From assembly GCA_050300015.1 (NCBI GenBank), contig JBNKWZ010000024.1:370150-434149 (forward strand): a stretch of 64,000 nucleotides of DNA, in the 5' to 3' direction. The position numbers and the translations under genes are program-made. How positions within the stretch are numbered: the stretch's first letter is position 1; each line of letters begins with the position of its first letter. The notes below the pieces were generated by a model. That model was not told the DNA's origin. It did no database searches and saw only the letters and a list, made by a program, of their open reading frames with translations. This DNA comes from CAYZQH01 sp050300015 (GTDB taxonomy: Bacteria > Pseudomonadota > Gammaproteobacteria > Pseudomonadales > Cellvibrionaceae). Positions 17,007 to 25,693 of the stretch are shown here, one piece after another.

Positions 17007-18275
17007 ATGACACTTTTGGTTGATGGGTTACTACAGTTTTTAAACGCTTCGCCCACGCCGTATCACGCAGTGAGTAATGCCAAAGCGTGTTTGTTGGCGC
17101 AAGGCTTTGTACCTTTAGAGGAAAAAGATGCGTGGCAATTACAGCCTGGCGGGTGCTATTTCATAGAGCGGAGAAATGCCACGCTACTGGCATTTAAAGT
17201 GGGCACCCAACTTCCAGAGCAGTCTGGTTTTCGCATTGTGGGTGCACACACCGATAGTCCCACACTAAAAGTCAAACCGAACCCAAGTCTAGAGTCGCAA
17301 GGCTATCAGCAGCTGGGTGTCGAGGTTTACGGAGGGGCGTTGCTTGCGCCTTGGTTCGACAGAGATTTGTCCATTGCAGGCCGGTTAACGCTGTGTGCCA
17401 ATGGGCAGGTTCAATACAAATTAGTGAATTTTGAAAGCCCTATCGCTGTTATTCCAAGTCTTGCCATTCACCTGGATCGCACCGCCAACAGCGGTCGAGA
17501 GATCAATCCACAAACTCAAATGAAGCCCATCTTGCTTCAAGATGGGGAAAAAGACTTTAAACAAATTCTGATTAATTTGATCAATAAAGACGGGGGGCAG
17601 TGGCAAACAACTGATATTCTGGATTTTGATTTAAGCTTTTATGATACCCAAAAAGCTGCTCGCGTAGGGCTGTACGAAGAGTTTCTTACCAGTGCGCGGT
17701 TGGATAATTTGCTGAGCAGCTATGTGGGGCTGCAAGCGTTTCTAGATAGCCCATCGGAGGGCTATAGTATCCTTGCACTGTATGATCACGAAGAAGTGGG
17801 TAGTACATCCGACATAGGTGCTAATAGCAATATGTTACCCGTTTTGCTTGAGCGCCTAGTGCCAGACACTGAAACTCGTCACCGTGCGGTGGCCAACAGT
17901 TTATTGGTTTCGGTAGATAACGCACATGGGGTTCACCCTAATTTTAAGCATAAGCATGATGACCTGCACGCACCCATTTTGAATCGAGGGCCGGTCATTA
18001 AATATGATGCCTGCCAAAGCTATGCGACCTCTGCAGAAACTGGGGGATTGGTTCAGTGGGCGGCACAGAAGGAAAGCATTCCGGTCCAGCAGTATGTTAC
18101 GCGAGCGGATATGCGCTGTGGCAGTACCATAGGCCCGATGTCCGCGGCGAAGACCGGTATTCGTGCCATAGATGTAGGGGCGGCGACTTTTGCGATGCAC
18201 TCTATTCGAGAAATGGCAGGTGTTGCGGATGTTGACTATTTACACGCCATCTTAAAGTCAGTTTTGAAAACGTGA
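17007..18275 (+). CDS. apeB: M18 family aspartyl aminopeptidase (ApeB-like)
   Basis: Zinc aminopeptidase that removes N-terminal acidic residues from peptides; cytosolic. Its 422 residues carry the M18 metal/catalytic set: GAHTDSPTLKVKP (first metal His), the DHEEVGS motif (catalytic and metal Glu), SVDNAHGVHPNF, and the C-terminal ADMRCGSTIGPM. The length is normal for bacterial M18 enzymes (about 425-435). The ATG is preceded by GGAGCCGCT and follows uppP by 8 bp, so the two are translationally close. Confidence 0.93.
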   Translation: MTLLVDGLLQFLNASPTPYHAVSNAKACLLAQGFVPLEEKDAWQLQPGGCYFIERRNATLLAFKVGTQLPEQSGFRIVGAHTDSPTLKVKPNPSLESQGYQQLGVEVYGGALLAPWFDRDLSIAGRLTLCANGQVQYKLVNFESPIAVIPSLAIHLDRTANSGREINPQTQMKPILLQDGEKDFKQILINLINKDGGQWQTTDILDFDLSFYDTQKAARVGLYEEFLTSARLDNLLSSYVGLQAFLDSPSEGYSILALYDHEEVGSTSDIGANSNMLPVLLERLVPDTETRHRAVANSLLVSVDNAHGVHPNFKHKHDDLHAPILNRGPVIKYDACQSYATSAETGGLVQWAAQKESIPVQQYVTRADMRCGSTIGPMSAAKTGIRAIDVGAATFAMHSIREMAGVADVDYLHAILKSVLKT

Positions 18276-18359
18276 TCACAACCCCTTCAAATTTGTGACA
18301 TTCTACACGCCATTCTGACAAATATGGTCAACACTTAAGCCATACCGGAGGTGAAATCG

Positions 18360-19409
18360 ATGTTGACCAAAAACAAACTCAAGACCTTTGCGCCGTTTAG
18401 TGCGTTCGACGATGTGTTTTTATCAGAAGCGCTTGCCACAGTGCATGTTGCCACAGCAAAAAAGGGCGCGATCATATTTAAACGCGGTAAAAGCCTGGCC
18501 GATCAGTTTTTTTTGCTGGAAGGCGAAGTACACCTTATCAATAATGAGTATGGGTCGGAGCGGGTTTCTAGCCAAGATGCTAGAGCACTTGAGCCCCTGA
18601 ATTTGCATTCACCAACGGGTGTCTCTGCCATTGCAAAGACACCAATCGTCTACTTTACAATCAATAGGGCGGATTTGGAGCAACTAAGTCGAGGTCGAAT
18701 CACGGCTCCTATGATGGACGAGCCAGAGGCGGGCGAGGACTGTTATGAATTCTTGGTGTCTGACTTGGCCGATGACGGCGATTGGATGTCTTGCCTGCTG
18801 AAGTCTCCCTTGTTTAACCGCTTACCAAGTGCTCAATTGCAGGAGTTGTTTGTCAAGTTTGAGACTATTGAGGTAGAAAAAGGCGATGTTGTTGTTAAAG
18901 AGGGTGCCAAAGGTGATTACTTCTATGTAATGGCAGCGGGTTTTGCCCATATATCAGACCGTTCTGGTGCCATAGACGTGACGGTTAGAGAGGGTCAGTA
19001 TTTTGGCGAGGAAGCCCTGATCAGTCGAGCGCCGCGCAATGCGTCAGTGGTCATGATGAGCCCAGGGGTACTTAAACGGCTTAATTGGGAGGACTTTTCA
19101 CAATTGGTGAAGGCGCCCGTTTTGCAATACCTTGATGCCAATGGCCTATCGAGTATTGGGCGGCCTTACAAAGTTCTGGATGTGAGAATGCCCATTGAGT
19201 ATCGCGGTGACCATTTTCCAGGCAGTATAAATGTCCCTTTATCCAAATTGCGTACATCGCTCCCCGAGCTTGCCCATACCAATGCCTATGCGGTCAGAGA
19301 TGACGGGGCGGGACGGGCGGATGTGGCTGCGTACTTGCTGTGCCAGGCAGGCTTTGAAGCATTTGTATTGACCCACGCAGACACTGCAAACAACGCCATG
19401 GCTTCCTAG
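18360..19409 (+). CDS. Two cyclic-nucleotide-binding domains plus degenerate rhodanese domain
   Basis: A 349-residue soluble protein starts at ATG 18360, with CGGAGG 8 bases upstream; GTG 18351 overlaps that site and is less likely. Domain 1 (about 10-120) is CRP-like but lacks a clear phosphate-binding cassette. Domain 2 (about 145-250) has it (REGQYFGEEALISRAPRNAS), so it may bind cAMP or another nucleotide. The C-terminal rhodanese (about 262-345, VLDVRMPIEYRGDHFPGSIN) lacks the catalytic Cys: the loop reads YAVRDDGAGRADV, so it should be non-enzymatic. There is no DNA-binding helix-turn-helix. It is a single gene; role unknown, possibly a sensor or scaffold. Confidence 0.85.
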   Translation: MLTKNKLKTFAPFSAFDDVFLSEALATVHVATAKKGAIIFKRGKSLADQFFLLEGEVHLINNEYGSERVSSQDARALEPLNLHSPTGVSAIAKTPIVYFTINRADLEQLSRGRITAPMMDEPEAGEDCYEFLVSDLADDGDWMSCLLKSPLFNRLPSAQLQELFVKFETIEVEKGDVVVKEGAKGDYFYVMAAGFAHISDRSGAIDVTVREGQYFGEEALISRAPRNASVVMMSPGVLKRLNWEDFSQLVKAPVLQYLDANGLSSIGRPYKVLDVRMPIEYRGDHFPGSINVPLSKLRTSLPELAHTNAYAVRDDGAGRADVAAYLLCQAGFEAFVLTHADTANNAMAS

Positions 19410-19425
19410 TCGTTGTGGATAGGCT

Positions 19426-19449
19426 TAGCCCGGCCAGTGATTGGTCGGG
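19426..19449 (+). terminator. Hairpin after the cyclic-nucleotide-binding gene, followed by a C10 run
   Basis: CCCGGCCA pairs imperfectly with TTGGTCGGG around GTGA. Downstream is a run of ten C (19453-19462) and later a T7 run. It is only a weak intrinsic terminator. Confidence 0.4.
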
Positions 19450-19581
19450 TTGCCCCCCCCCCTTCAATCCCCCTTTTTTTGCTGCGTCCCCGTGATGGCT
19501 GAGGGTTGGCCTACACCTGTCTTATATGAATTTGTTGCCTCAACGCTGTATGATTGCGGCTCGAAATTTGGGAGGTTTTGA

Positions 19582-20589
19582 ATGACCAAAAAACGTGTTT
19601 TAACGGGGATTACCACCACTGGGACGCCACATCTGGGCAATTATGTTGGCGCCATTCGACCGGCAATCGCTAGCAGTCAAAACGATGATGTGGAAGCGTT
19701 TTTCTTTTTGGCGGATTATCATGCGTTGATTAAATGCCATGAGCCAGAGCGTATCCATCAATCCACCCACGAGATTGCAGCCACTTGGCTGGCTTTGGGG
19801 CTGAACCCAGATAAAGTTGTGTTTTATCGTCAATCTGATATTCCAGAGATCCCCCAACTGTGTTGGATGCTCCAATGCATGGCCGCAAAGGGTCTACTCA
19901 ATAGGGCACACGCCTACAAAGCAGCGGTGGATGCCAATGTGGCTGATGGGCTCGACCCCGATTATGGTGTGACCATGGGGTTGTTCAGTTATCCAGTGTT
20001 GATGGCCGCAGACATACTTATGTTTAATGCTACACACGTGCCTGTGGGCAAAGACCAGACTCAACATCTTGAGATGGCCCGCGATATCGCACAAAGGTTC
20101 AATCACCACTACGGTGAGCACTTTGTTTTGCCTGAAACCGTCGTCCAAGATAACGGTGATGTTTTGCAAGGGCTTGATGGGCGCAAAATGAGCAAAAGCT
20201 ATAACAACACCATACCGCTGTTTTTGGCGGAAAAGCAGTTGAAAAAGGCCATTAATAAGATTAAAACCAACCTGCTCGAGCCGGGAGAGCCTAAAGACGC
20301 AGACAGCTCCACGGTGTTTAAAATGTGGCAAGCATTTGCCACCCAAGAGCAAACAGCCTATATGCGCGAGCAATTTGCCAAGGGCATTGCCTGGGGGCAA
20401 GCTAAGAAGGAGCTTTTTGAATTAATCAACTCGGAATTATACGAAGCGCGGTCACGCTATGAAGCTCTGATGGCTTCCCCTCAAATCTTAGAGGATACCT
20501 TGCAAGAGGGAGCGCAAAAGGCGCGCGCGCTCAGTGCGCCCTTTATAGCGTCTTTACGAAAAGCTATCGGTTTATCTCCACTCGCATAA
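19582..20589 (+). CDS. trpS: Tryptophanyl-tRNA synthetase
   Basis: Class I synthetase that charges tRNA-Trp. The 335-residue protein has the HIGH-equivalent TPHLGNYVGA (in the sequence TGITTTGTPHLGNY typical of the pseudomonad-type enzyme), the specificity region GLFSYPVLMAADILMF, VPVGKDQTQHLEMARDIAQRFN, and the KMSKS loop GLDGRKMSKSYNNTIP. It lacks the long C-terminal extension seen in some pseudomonad TrpS proteins. ATG 19582 has GGGAGG about 7 bases upstream. Monocistronic with a hairpin terminator. Confidence 0.95.
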   Translation: MTKKRVLTGITTTGTPHLGNYVGAIRPAIASSQNDDVEAFFFLADYHALIKCHEPERIHQSTHEIAATWLALGLNPDKVVFYRQSDIPEIPQLCWMLQCMAAKGLLNRAHAYKAAVDANVADGLDPDYGVTMGLFSYPVLMAADILMFNATHVPVGKDQTQHLEMARDIAQRFNHHYGEHFVLPETVVQDNGDVLQGLDGRKMSKSYNNTIPLFLAEKQLKKAINKIKTNLLEPGEPKDADSSTVFKMWQAFATQEQTAYMREQFAKGIAWGQAKKELFELINSELYEARSRYEALMASPQILEDTLQEGAQKARALSAPFIASLRKAIGLSPLA

Positions 20590-20603
20590 TCGGGTGTTTC
20601 TTG

Positions 20604-20635
20604 GGTGCCCAGAGATTGGGCACCGCGCTTCTTTT
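20604..20635 (+). terminator. Intrinsic terminator of trpS
   Basis: A perfect 8-bp stem (GGTGCCCA 20604-20611, TGGGCACC 20617-20624) with loop GAGAT is followed by an interrupted pyrimidine tail (GCGCTTCTTTT). Confidence 0.7.
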
Positions 20636-20792
20636 GCCAGCTCTGGCCATGCGGTACTCCTCGTTTTCCACACAAAAAGTAGGCGTTGTATTGGCACCTA
20701 GGGCCAAGCAGGTCTAGTCTTAGGGTGCGTTAATGTAAAAGGGGGAACGGGTCTTTCAATGGGTTTAGCGTGGATTCAGTACTTTTCGAGAA

Positions 20793-22007
20793 ATGATGCC
20801 ATTCGGGCTTATTGGTGGAGCTGATTTACTGATGAACAATTCCAACCCCTGGGGTGTGCAAATCGCTGTTGCGTGTGCAGTTTGTTTAGTTATTGCGGCC
20901 AACTATCTGTGGCCTTCGCCCCACCTGGCGGCACTGGGCGCAGGGCTGGTAGCGGTGGTGACCTATCTCGCGGTGAGTCGGCAAGCCACATCATTCAAAG
21001 TCGAAGACCACGCCAATCAACAGAACGCCCTTGATCGCCTACGCCAGGTGGACAAAGCGTTGACCGATCGCACTTACCCTGTGTGTGACGATTTGCTGAA
21101 TCTGGCCTCAGATATCCAGAACTCAGTGGAGCAAAGCAGTATGAAGCTGCACGAAAGCTTCCATGGCCTCACCCAGTTCGCAAACGCAGAAAAAGATTTG
21201 ATGATGGGAATCGTTGAGCGACTCTCTTCCAGGCCGCAAGGTGAGGGCCCGCAGGGGGAAGTATCGCTCAAACATTTCGCCAATGAAGTCGGCGCCATAC
21301 TAGATAATTATGTGGGCCTTTTTATCGATATCAGCGATAAAAGCGTCAAAGCGGTACACAAAATCCAAGACATGGTCAAACACCTGGATGACATGTTTGT
21401 GTTGATAGATGATATTCGTGGGATTGCTGACCAAACGAATTTGTTGGCGCTTAACGCAGCTATCGAGGCGGCCCGTGCAGGTGAGGCGGGAAGAGGGTTT
21501 GCGGTAGTGGCCGATGAGGTTCGTAAATTGTCGCAAAACTCTAACACGCTTAATGATGAGATTCGCCAGAGGGCTCAAACGGCTAGAGAAACCGTTACCA
21601 GTGTAGAACAAGTGGTTGGCGAAATTGCCTCACTGGATATGAACATGGCTATTGATGCGAAGGGGCATTTGGATGCGATGTTGCATGAACTTGAGGGCGT
21701 CAATAAGCAAGTAGCAGACAGTGTCGCTCAAGGGGCTGAAATTGGCGACAAGTTGAAAAATGAAATTGTGGTGGCCCTAGGTGCTCTGCAGGAAGCCGAC
21801 CGCATCTCTCAACTGGCCGAACACACCAAAAAAACAGTTCACTATCTGACTCAAGCGCTGCAGGCGTCGCGCGGTCATTCGACACAAAATCAAACGTTAG
21901 AGCAGAGTTTTGACCTGGCGCTTGAACAGCTGTCAAAACTGGAACCTATATCGCGTTTCGAGCGTTCAAATAGCGCTACAAGCAGCGGTGACATTGAGCT
22001 TTATTGA
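20793..22007 (+). CDS. Methyl-accepting chemotaxis-type membrane protein, no periplasmic sensor domain
   Basis: The 404-residue protein (391 if ATG 20832 is used) has two closely spaced N-terminal membrane segments (about 20-40 and 43-60 in the long form) with almost no periplasmic loop, then a cytoplasmic helical region and an MCP signalling tip (DIRGIADQTNLLALNAAIEAARAGEAGRGFAVVADEVRKLSQ, in pieces GIADQTNLLALNAAIEAARA and GRGFAVVADEVRKLS). No HAMP domain is obvious. It probably senses membrane or cytoplasmic state. It lies 16 bp before a STAS gene and a REC-PP2C-ATPase gene, so it may feed that cassette rather than a classic CheA array. The start is uncertain. Confidence 0.82.
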   Translation: MMPFGLIGGADLLMNNSNPWGVQIAVACAVCLVIAANYLWPSPHLAALGAGLVAVVTYLAVSRQATSFKVEDHANQQNALDRLRQVDKALTDRTYPVCDDLLNLASDIQNSVEQSSMKLHESFHGLTQFANAEKDLMMGIVERLSSRPQGEGPQGEVSLKHFANEVGAILDNYVGLFIDISDKSVKAVHKIQDMVKHLDDMFVLIDDIRGIADQTNLLALNAAIEAARAGEAGRGFAVVADEVRKLSQNSNTLNDEIRQRAQTARETVTSVEQVVGEIASLDMNMAIDAKGHLDAMLHELEGVNKQVADSVAQGAEIGDKLKNEIVVALGALQEADRISQLAEHTKKTVHYLTQALQASRGHSTQNQTLEQSFDLALEQLSKLEPISRFERSNSATSSGDIELY

Positions 22008-22023
22008 TCGAATTTAAACGGAA

Positions 22024-22329
22024 ATGGGTATGAAAGTTGAAGTGCGGGAGCAAGGGGAAGTGATCGTTGTTTTGGATGAAGTTTTTGACTTTAAAAAAGT
22101 CGATGCCTTTAGAAAAAGCTACGAGCAAATAGACCCCAAGAGTGCGAAAGTCATTAGCATCGATTTTGGGCACACGAAATATATGGACAGTTCCGCACTT
22201 GGGATGCTCCTTAATGTCCAGCATTACTTTAAAGAAAGCTGTATACCCATCAAAATCAAAAATCCGAATGACCAGATTCGAAAGATAATGTCCATTTCTC
22301 GGTTTGATCAAAAATTTGCCATCGAATAA
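22024..22329 (+). CDS. STAS-domain anti-sigma-factor antagonist
   Basis: A 101-residue single STAS domain (SpoIIAA/RsbV/HsbA-like) that in this class binds an anti-sigma factor or partner kinase depending on serine phosphorylation. The phosphoacceptor region is TKYMDSSALGMLLN, with Ser56 or Ser57 as likely site. ATG 22030 (two codons in) has a better spaced GGAA site than ATG 22024. It is followed after 22 bp by a regulator carrying both a PP2C phosphatase and an HATPase kinase domain, the expected dephosphorylating and phosphorylating partner. The arrangement resembles the Pseudomonas HsbA-HsbR pair. Confidence 0.88.
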   Translation: MGMKVEVREQGEVIVVLDEVFDFKKVDAFRKSYEQIDPKSAKVISIDFGHTKYMDSSALGMLLNVQHYFKESCIPIKIKNPNDQIRKIMSISRFDQKFAIE

Positions 22330-22351
22330 TTTCCACCCGTGAGACGCGACT

Positions 22352-24037
22352 ATGCGCATTTTAATAGTTGATGATCATGCATACAATCGAGAGTTGCTTC
22401 GGTTCATTCTTGAAGATGAGGGGCATGATTGCGTTGACGCTGAAAATGGTCAGGAAGCCTTAGCGACTTTTTTGTCTGATGTGGAGATAGACCTCATTTT
22501 AATGGATGTGAATATGCCGGTGATGGACGGCATTACCGCAACTCAAAAAATCGTTAAGGAAAAGGGCGATCGCTATATTACCATTATTTTTGTAACGGCT
22601 TTGGACAACGCTGAAGTTCTAGTGCAATGTTTGGATGCCGGCGGCGACGACTTTGTTCCCAAGCCCATCAATGAGCAAGTATTGATGTCTAAAGTGAACG
22701 CTCACGTTCGCAATCAAGAAAATTACCGGAAGCTGCAACAGGCTTACGAGGAACTAACCTTCCATAATCAAATTGTTGAGCGCGATCACGGCATTGTTGA
22801 ACATGTATTTATCAATGGTCTGGATCGTGCGGACACCTACTGTGCAAATGTAAAAAGTTATACGTCACCCATGTCCATGTTTAATGGCGATTTGGTGCTG
22901 TCAGAACCATCACCCGCAGGAGGACAATATATTCTTATCGGTGACTTTACCGGACATGGTCTGTCAGCAGCAATTGGTTCGCTACCGGTGACAAGCGTAT
23001 TTTTTTCCCATGTGGCCAAGCAAACCAGCGTCTCAGAGATTGCCGCGGATATAAATGCTCAGCTCAATCGCTTGTTGCCCATGGGTATGTTTTGCTGCGC
23101 ATCACTTTTTCACATAGATAAAACAGGGACGACCTTGTCTTACTGGTCCGGGGGAATGAACAGTGCTTTATATGTGCAAGAGGGTAGCCCCATTTTACAT
23201 ATTGCGGCAGACCATATGCCCTTGGGCATTCTAAATCCCCAAGAGTTTGACGACAGTATTCAACTGATCCACTTGGAGCCTGGCGGACACCTATATGTTT
23301 ATACCGATGGTGTTAACGAAGCAAAATCTGAAAGTGAAGAAGAGTTTGGCGAAGAACGGATTCTAGAGATCCTTGAACGGGAAAAATACGACCGTATCAA
23401 CCGTTTGGTGGATGCTGTACACGACTTTCAGGGTGGAAATCGGCAAAAAGACGATATCTCACTGGTAGAAATTTTATGTGAGCCTTTGGTTCATAGACAT
23501 AAAGAAACAGAAGAAATTGTAGATGTCGCCGCAGATTATCACAGTGCGGCATGCTTTCCATGGGTTTTGCAATTGACTTTAACCAGTGAAGATTTGAAGC
23601 GAACCGATATTGTGTCACAAACGGTTTCCTTCTTGGCTGCGATTCAAGGTGTCGAGTTGCATGAGGATAAACTGTTCACCATTACCAGCGAGTTGTTCAA
23701 TAATGCGCTTGAGCACGGTGTGTTAAGGCTGGACTCCAATCTTAAGAATACACCCGGTGGCTTTGAACATTACTACCGCCTTCGTGAAGCGCGCTTGGGT
23801 GATTTGGGTGAAGAGCAAATTGATATTACACTTTGTTATATTCGCGGAACGCCCAATAGAATCAAGTTGGAAATCACCGACAGCGGCGATGGCTTTGATT
23901 ATTCCAAAGTACAGAAGAAACTGAAGGACAATGATGAGTCTCATGGTCGCGGTTTACATTTACTGCAATCATTGTGTTCAGAGTTGACTTACAGTAACGC
24001 TGGCAAAACCGTTACCGCGTTTTACGATTTCATATAG
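22352..24037 (+). CDS. Response regulator with PP2C phosphatase and HATPase kinase domains (HsbR/RsbU-like)
   Basis: Its 561 residues divide into an N-terminal receiver (about 1-125; acidic pocket DD7-8, phosphoacceptor Asp52 in LILMDVNMPVMDG, Lys in FVPKPIN), a helical linker (about 125-150), a PP2C/SpoIIE-type phosphatase (about 175-385; GDFTGHGLSAAIGSLP, YTDGVNEAKSESEEEFGEER, KDDISLVEI), and a C-terminal HATPase_c anti-sigma-like domain (about 420-561; ELFNNALEHGV, ITDSGDGFDYS, HGRGLHLLQSLC). This is the HsbR architecture: phosphorylation of the receiver switches it between kinase and phosphatase toward the STAS partner, controlling motility or biofilm functions in Pseudomonas. The input here is unknown, as no HptB gene is adjacent. 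Confidence 0.9.
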   Translation: MRILIVDDHAYNRELLRFILEDEGHDCVDAENGQEALATFLSDVEIDLILMDVNMPVMDGITATQKIVKEKGDRYITIIFVTALDNAEVLVQCLDAGGDDFVPKPINEQVLMSKVNAHVRNQENYRKLQQAYEELTFHNQIVERDHGIVEHVFINGLDRADTYCANVKSYTSPMSMFNGDLVLSEPSPAGGQYILIGDFTGHGLSAAIGSLPVTSVFFSHVAKQTSVSEIAADINAQLNRLLPMGMFCCASLFHIDKTGTTLSYWSGGMNSALYVQEGSPILHIAADHMPLGILNPQEFDDSIQLIHLEPGGHLYVYTDGVNEAKSESEEEFGEERILEILEREKYDRINRLVDAVHDFQGGNRQKDDISLVEILCEPLVHRHKETEEIVDVAADYHSAACFPWVLQLTLTSEDLKRTDIVSQTVSFLAAIQGVELHEDKLFTITSELFNNALEHGVLRLDSNLKNTPGGFEHYYRLREARLGDLGEEQIDITLCYIRGTPNRIKLEITDSGDGFDYSKVQKKLKDNDESHGRGLHLLQSLCSELTYSNAGKTVTAFYDFI

Positions 24038-24044
24038 CTCACCA

Positions 24045-24177
24045 TTAACCCGCCAATTAAAACACTGGCGAAAATGTGTGAATTTCCTTGTCTTTTAAGC
24101 GCTTGCTTTGGCCATTCCGGTCAATGGCGACACGTCCTTGTGCCGGATTAAGTCGACATAAAAAATTGCTGGGTTAA
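24045..24177. mobile_element. MITE-like element, copy A (133 bp)
   Basis: It begins TTAACCCGCCAAT and ends ATTGCTGGGTTAA, imperfect terminal inverted repeats. Its core (24063-24177) aligns without gaps to 63180-63294, about 85% identical by eye. An internal hairpin (GCCATT...AATGGC) is shared. No ORF. It sits between two convergent genes. See copy B at 63127-63294. Confidence 0.72.
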
Positions 24178-24229
24178 TACTATGTTCCTCGATACGCCTT
24201 CTCTGGCTACAGGGTGTGGATGTTGGTTC

Positions 24230-25522
24230 TCATCGCAAGCGGCTTAAAACATCCCGTATACCACCTGTGATTTTCGACAGCTCGTCTGGCTGAATAATAA
24301 ACGGTGGCATGGTGTAGACGAGTTTGCCAAAAGGTCGTATCCAAATGCCCGCGTCCACCAATAAAGGCATGATCTCACTCATATCCACGGGGGATTTAAG
24401 CTCTACCACGCCAATGGCGCCCAATACGCGAACGTCTTCGACCGTCTCAAGGGCCGTACATCGCTCGAGCTCTACGCGCAGTTGTGCCTCTATTTGTGCG
24501 ATACGCTGCTGCCAAGGGCTGTTTACCAGCAATGTTATGCTTGCATTGGCCACCGCACAGGCCAGTGGGTTGCCCATAAATGTAGGGCCGTGCATAAAAA
24601 CACCCGCTGGCCCATGGCAGACGGATTGGGCCACCTCAGCGGTGCACAAAGTTGCGGCCAACGTCATATACCCTCCGGTCAATGCTTTGCCCAGGCACAT
24701 AATGTCTGGCGTGATGGCCGCGTGGTCACAACCAAATAATGTGCCTGTACGTCCAAACCCTGTGGCTATTTCATCCGCGATAAACAGGAGGTTGTATTCT
24801 TCGCACAAGGCCTTCGCCGCTCGTAAGTAGTGAGGGGAATAAAAGTTCATCCCGCCTGCACCTTGCACAATGGGTTCAACGATTAATGCGGCCAACTCTG
24901 AATGGTGCTGTTGAATGAGTGCTTTCAGGTGCACAATATCCTGTTCGTAACGGTCTGATGAATACCCCCCAGAGGGGGATTCGGCAAAGACATTCTCTTG
25001 CAGGGCGCCTTTGAATAAATGGTGCATACCGGTGATGGGGTCGCAAACACTCATGGCCCCAAAAGTATCTCCGTGATAGGCCTTGCGTAGGGCCAGAAAA
25101 CGGCGCTTGTTAGGTTGAGCTTGCGCCATCCAATATTGCAGCGCCATTTTCAGTGCCACTTCTACCGACACGGACCCAGAGTCCGCTAGGAACACGTGGT
25201 CTAAACCCTCAGGGGTTAGCTCGACCAGGGTTTGACACAAACGCACTGCCGGCTCGTGGGTTAATCCACCAAACATCACATGTGCCATTTTGGAGGTTTG
25301 ATCGATCACCGCTTGATTCAGCTTGGGATGATTGTAACCGTGAATCGCGCTCCACCATGAAGACATTCCGTCTATCAAGCTGCGACCATCGGTTAAGTGC
25401 AACGTACACTCTTGGGCATGGGAGACGGGGTAAATCGGAACGTTGGATTCGAACGAGGAATAGGGGTGCCACACGTGCGCGTGATCCAATTCGAGTAAGG
25501 TTTGCTGTGTTGTTTGCGGCAT
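24230..25522 (-). CDS. bioA: Adenosylmethionine-8-amino-7-oxononanoate aminotransferase (BioA)
   Basis: PLP class III aminotransferase making 7,8-diaminopelargonic acid in biotin synthesis, with SAM as amino donor. The 430 residues show HVWHPYSSF at the N-terminus, DGMSSWWSAIHGYNHP, HGDTFGAMSVCDP, LIVEPIVQGAGGMNFY, FIADEIATGFGRTG, and the PLP lysine in MCLGKALTGGYM. The SAM-specific WW and the BioA-type N-terminus exclude other class III enzymes. A BirA operator lies in its upstream region. No other bio gene is adjacent, so bioBFHCD must lie elsewhere. Confidence 0.95.
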   Translation of the reverse strand: MPQTTQQTLLELDHAHVWHPYSSFESNVPIYPVSHAQECTLHLTDGRSLIDGMSSWWSAIHGYNHPKLNQAVIDQTSKMAHVMFGGLTHEPAVRLCQTLVELTPEGLDHVFLADSGSVSVEVALKMALQYWMAQAQPNKRRFLALRKAYHGDTFGAMSVCDPITGMHHLFKGALQENVFAESPSGGYSSDRYEQDIVHLKALIQQHHSELAALIVEPIVQGAGGMNFYSPHYLRAAKALCEEYNLLFIADEIATGFGRTGTLFGCDHAAITPDIMCLGKALTGGYMTLAATLCTAEVAQSVCHGPAGVFMHGPTFMGNPLACAVANASITLLVNSPWQQRIAQIEAQLRVELERCTALETVEDVRVLGAIGVVELKSPVDMSEIMPLLVDAGIWIRPFGKLVYTMPPFIIQPDELSKITGGIRDVLSRLR

Positions 25523-25565
25523 AAGTCACTGGGTTCGAAGTAAAAAGATCCAGTGTAAAACCCCT

Positions 25566-25598
25566 TTGTAAACCAATCAAGAATAGATTGGTTTACAG
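25566..25598 (-). promoter_or_regulatory. BirA operator (biotin repressor binding site) upstream of bioA
   Basis: TTGTAAACC (25566-25574) and GGTTTACAG (25590-25598) form a near-perfect inverted repeat with a 15-bp spacer, the canonical proteobacterial BirA operator. It lies 44-76 bp upstream of the bioA start, suitable for repression by biotinyl-AMP-bound BirA. Confidence 0.9.
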
Positions 25599-25693
25599 TG
25601 TGTGCGCTAGGGAACCCCTGGCTTAAAGGAAAGGGCGCACGGATGCGGGAGGTGGAGCGACTCAGAAAGCCCAAGCCGAGAAGCCATTGGCAC

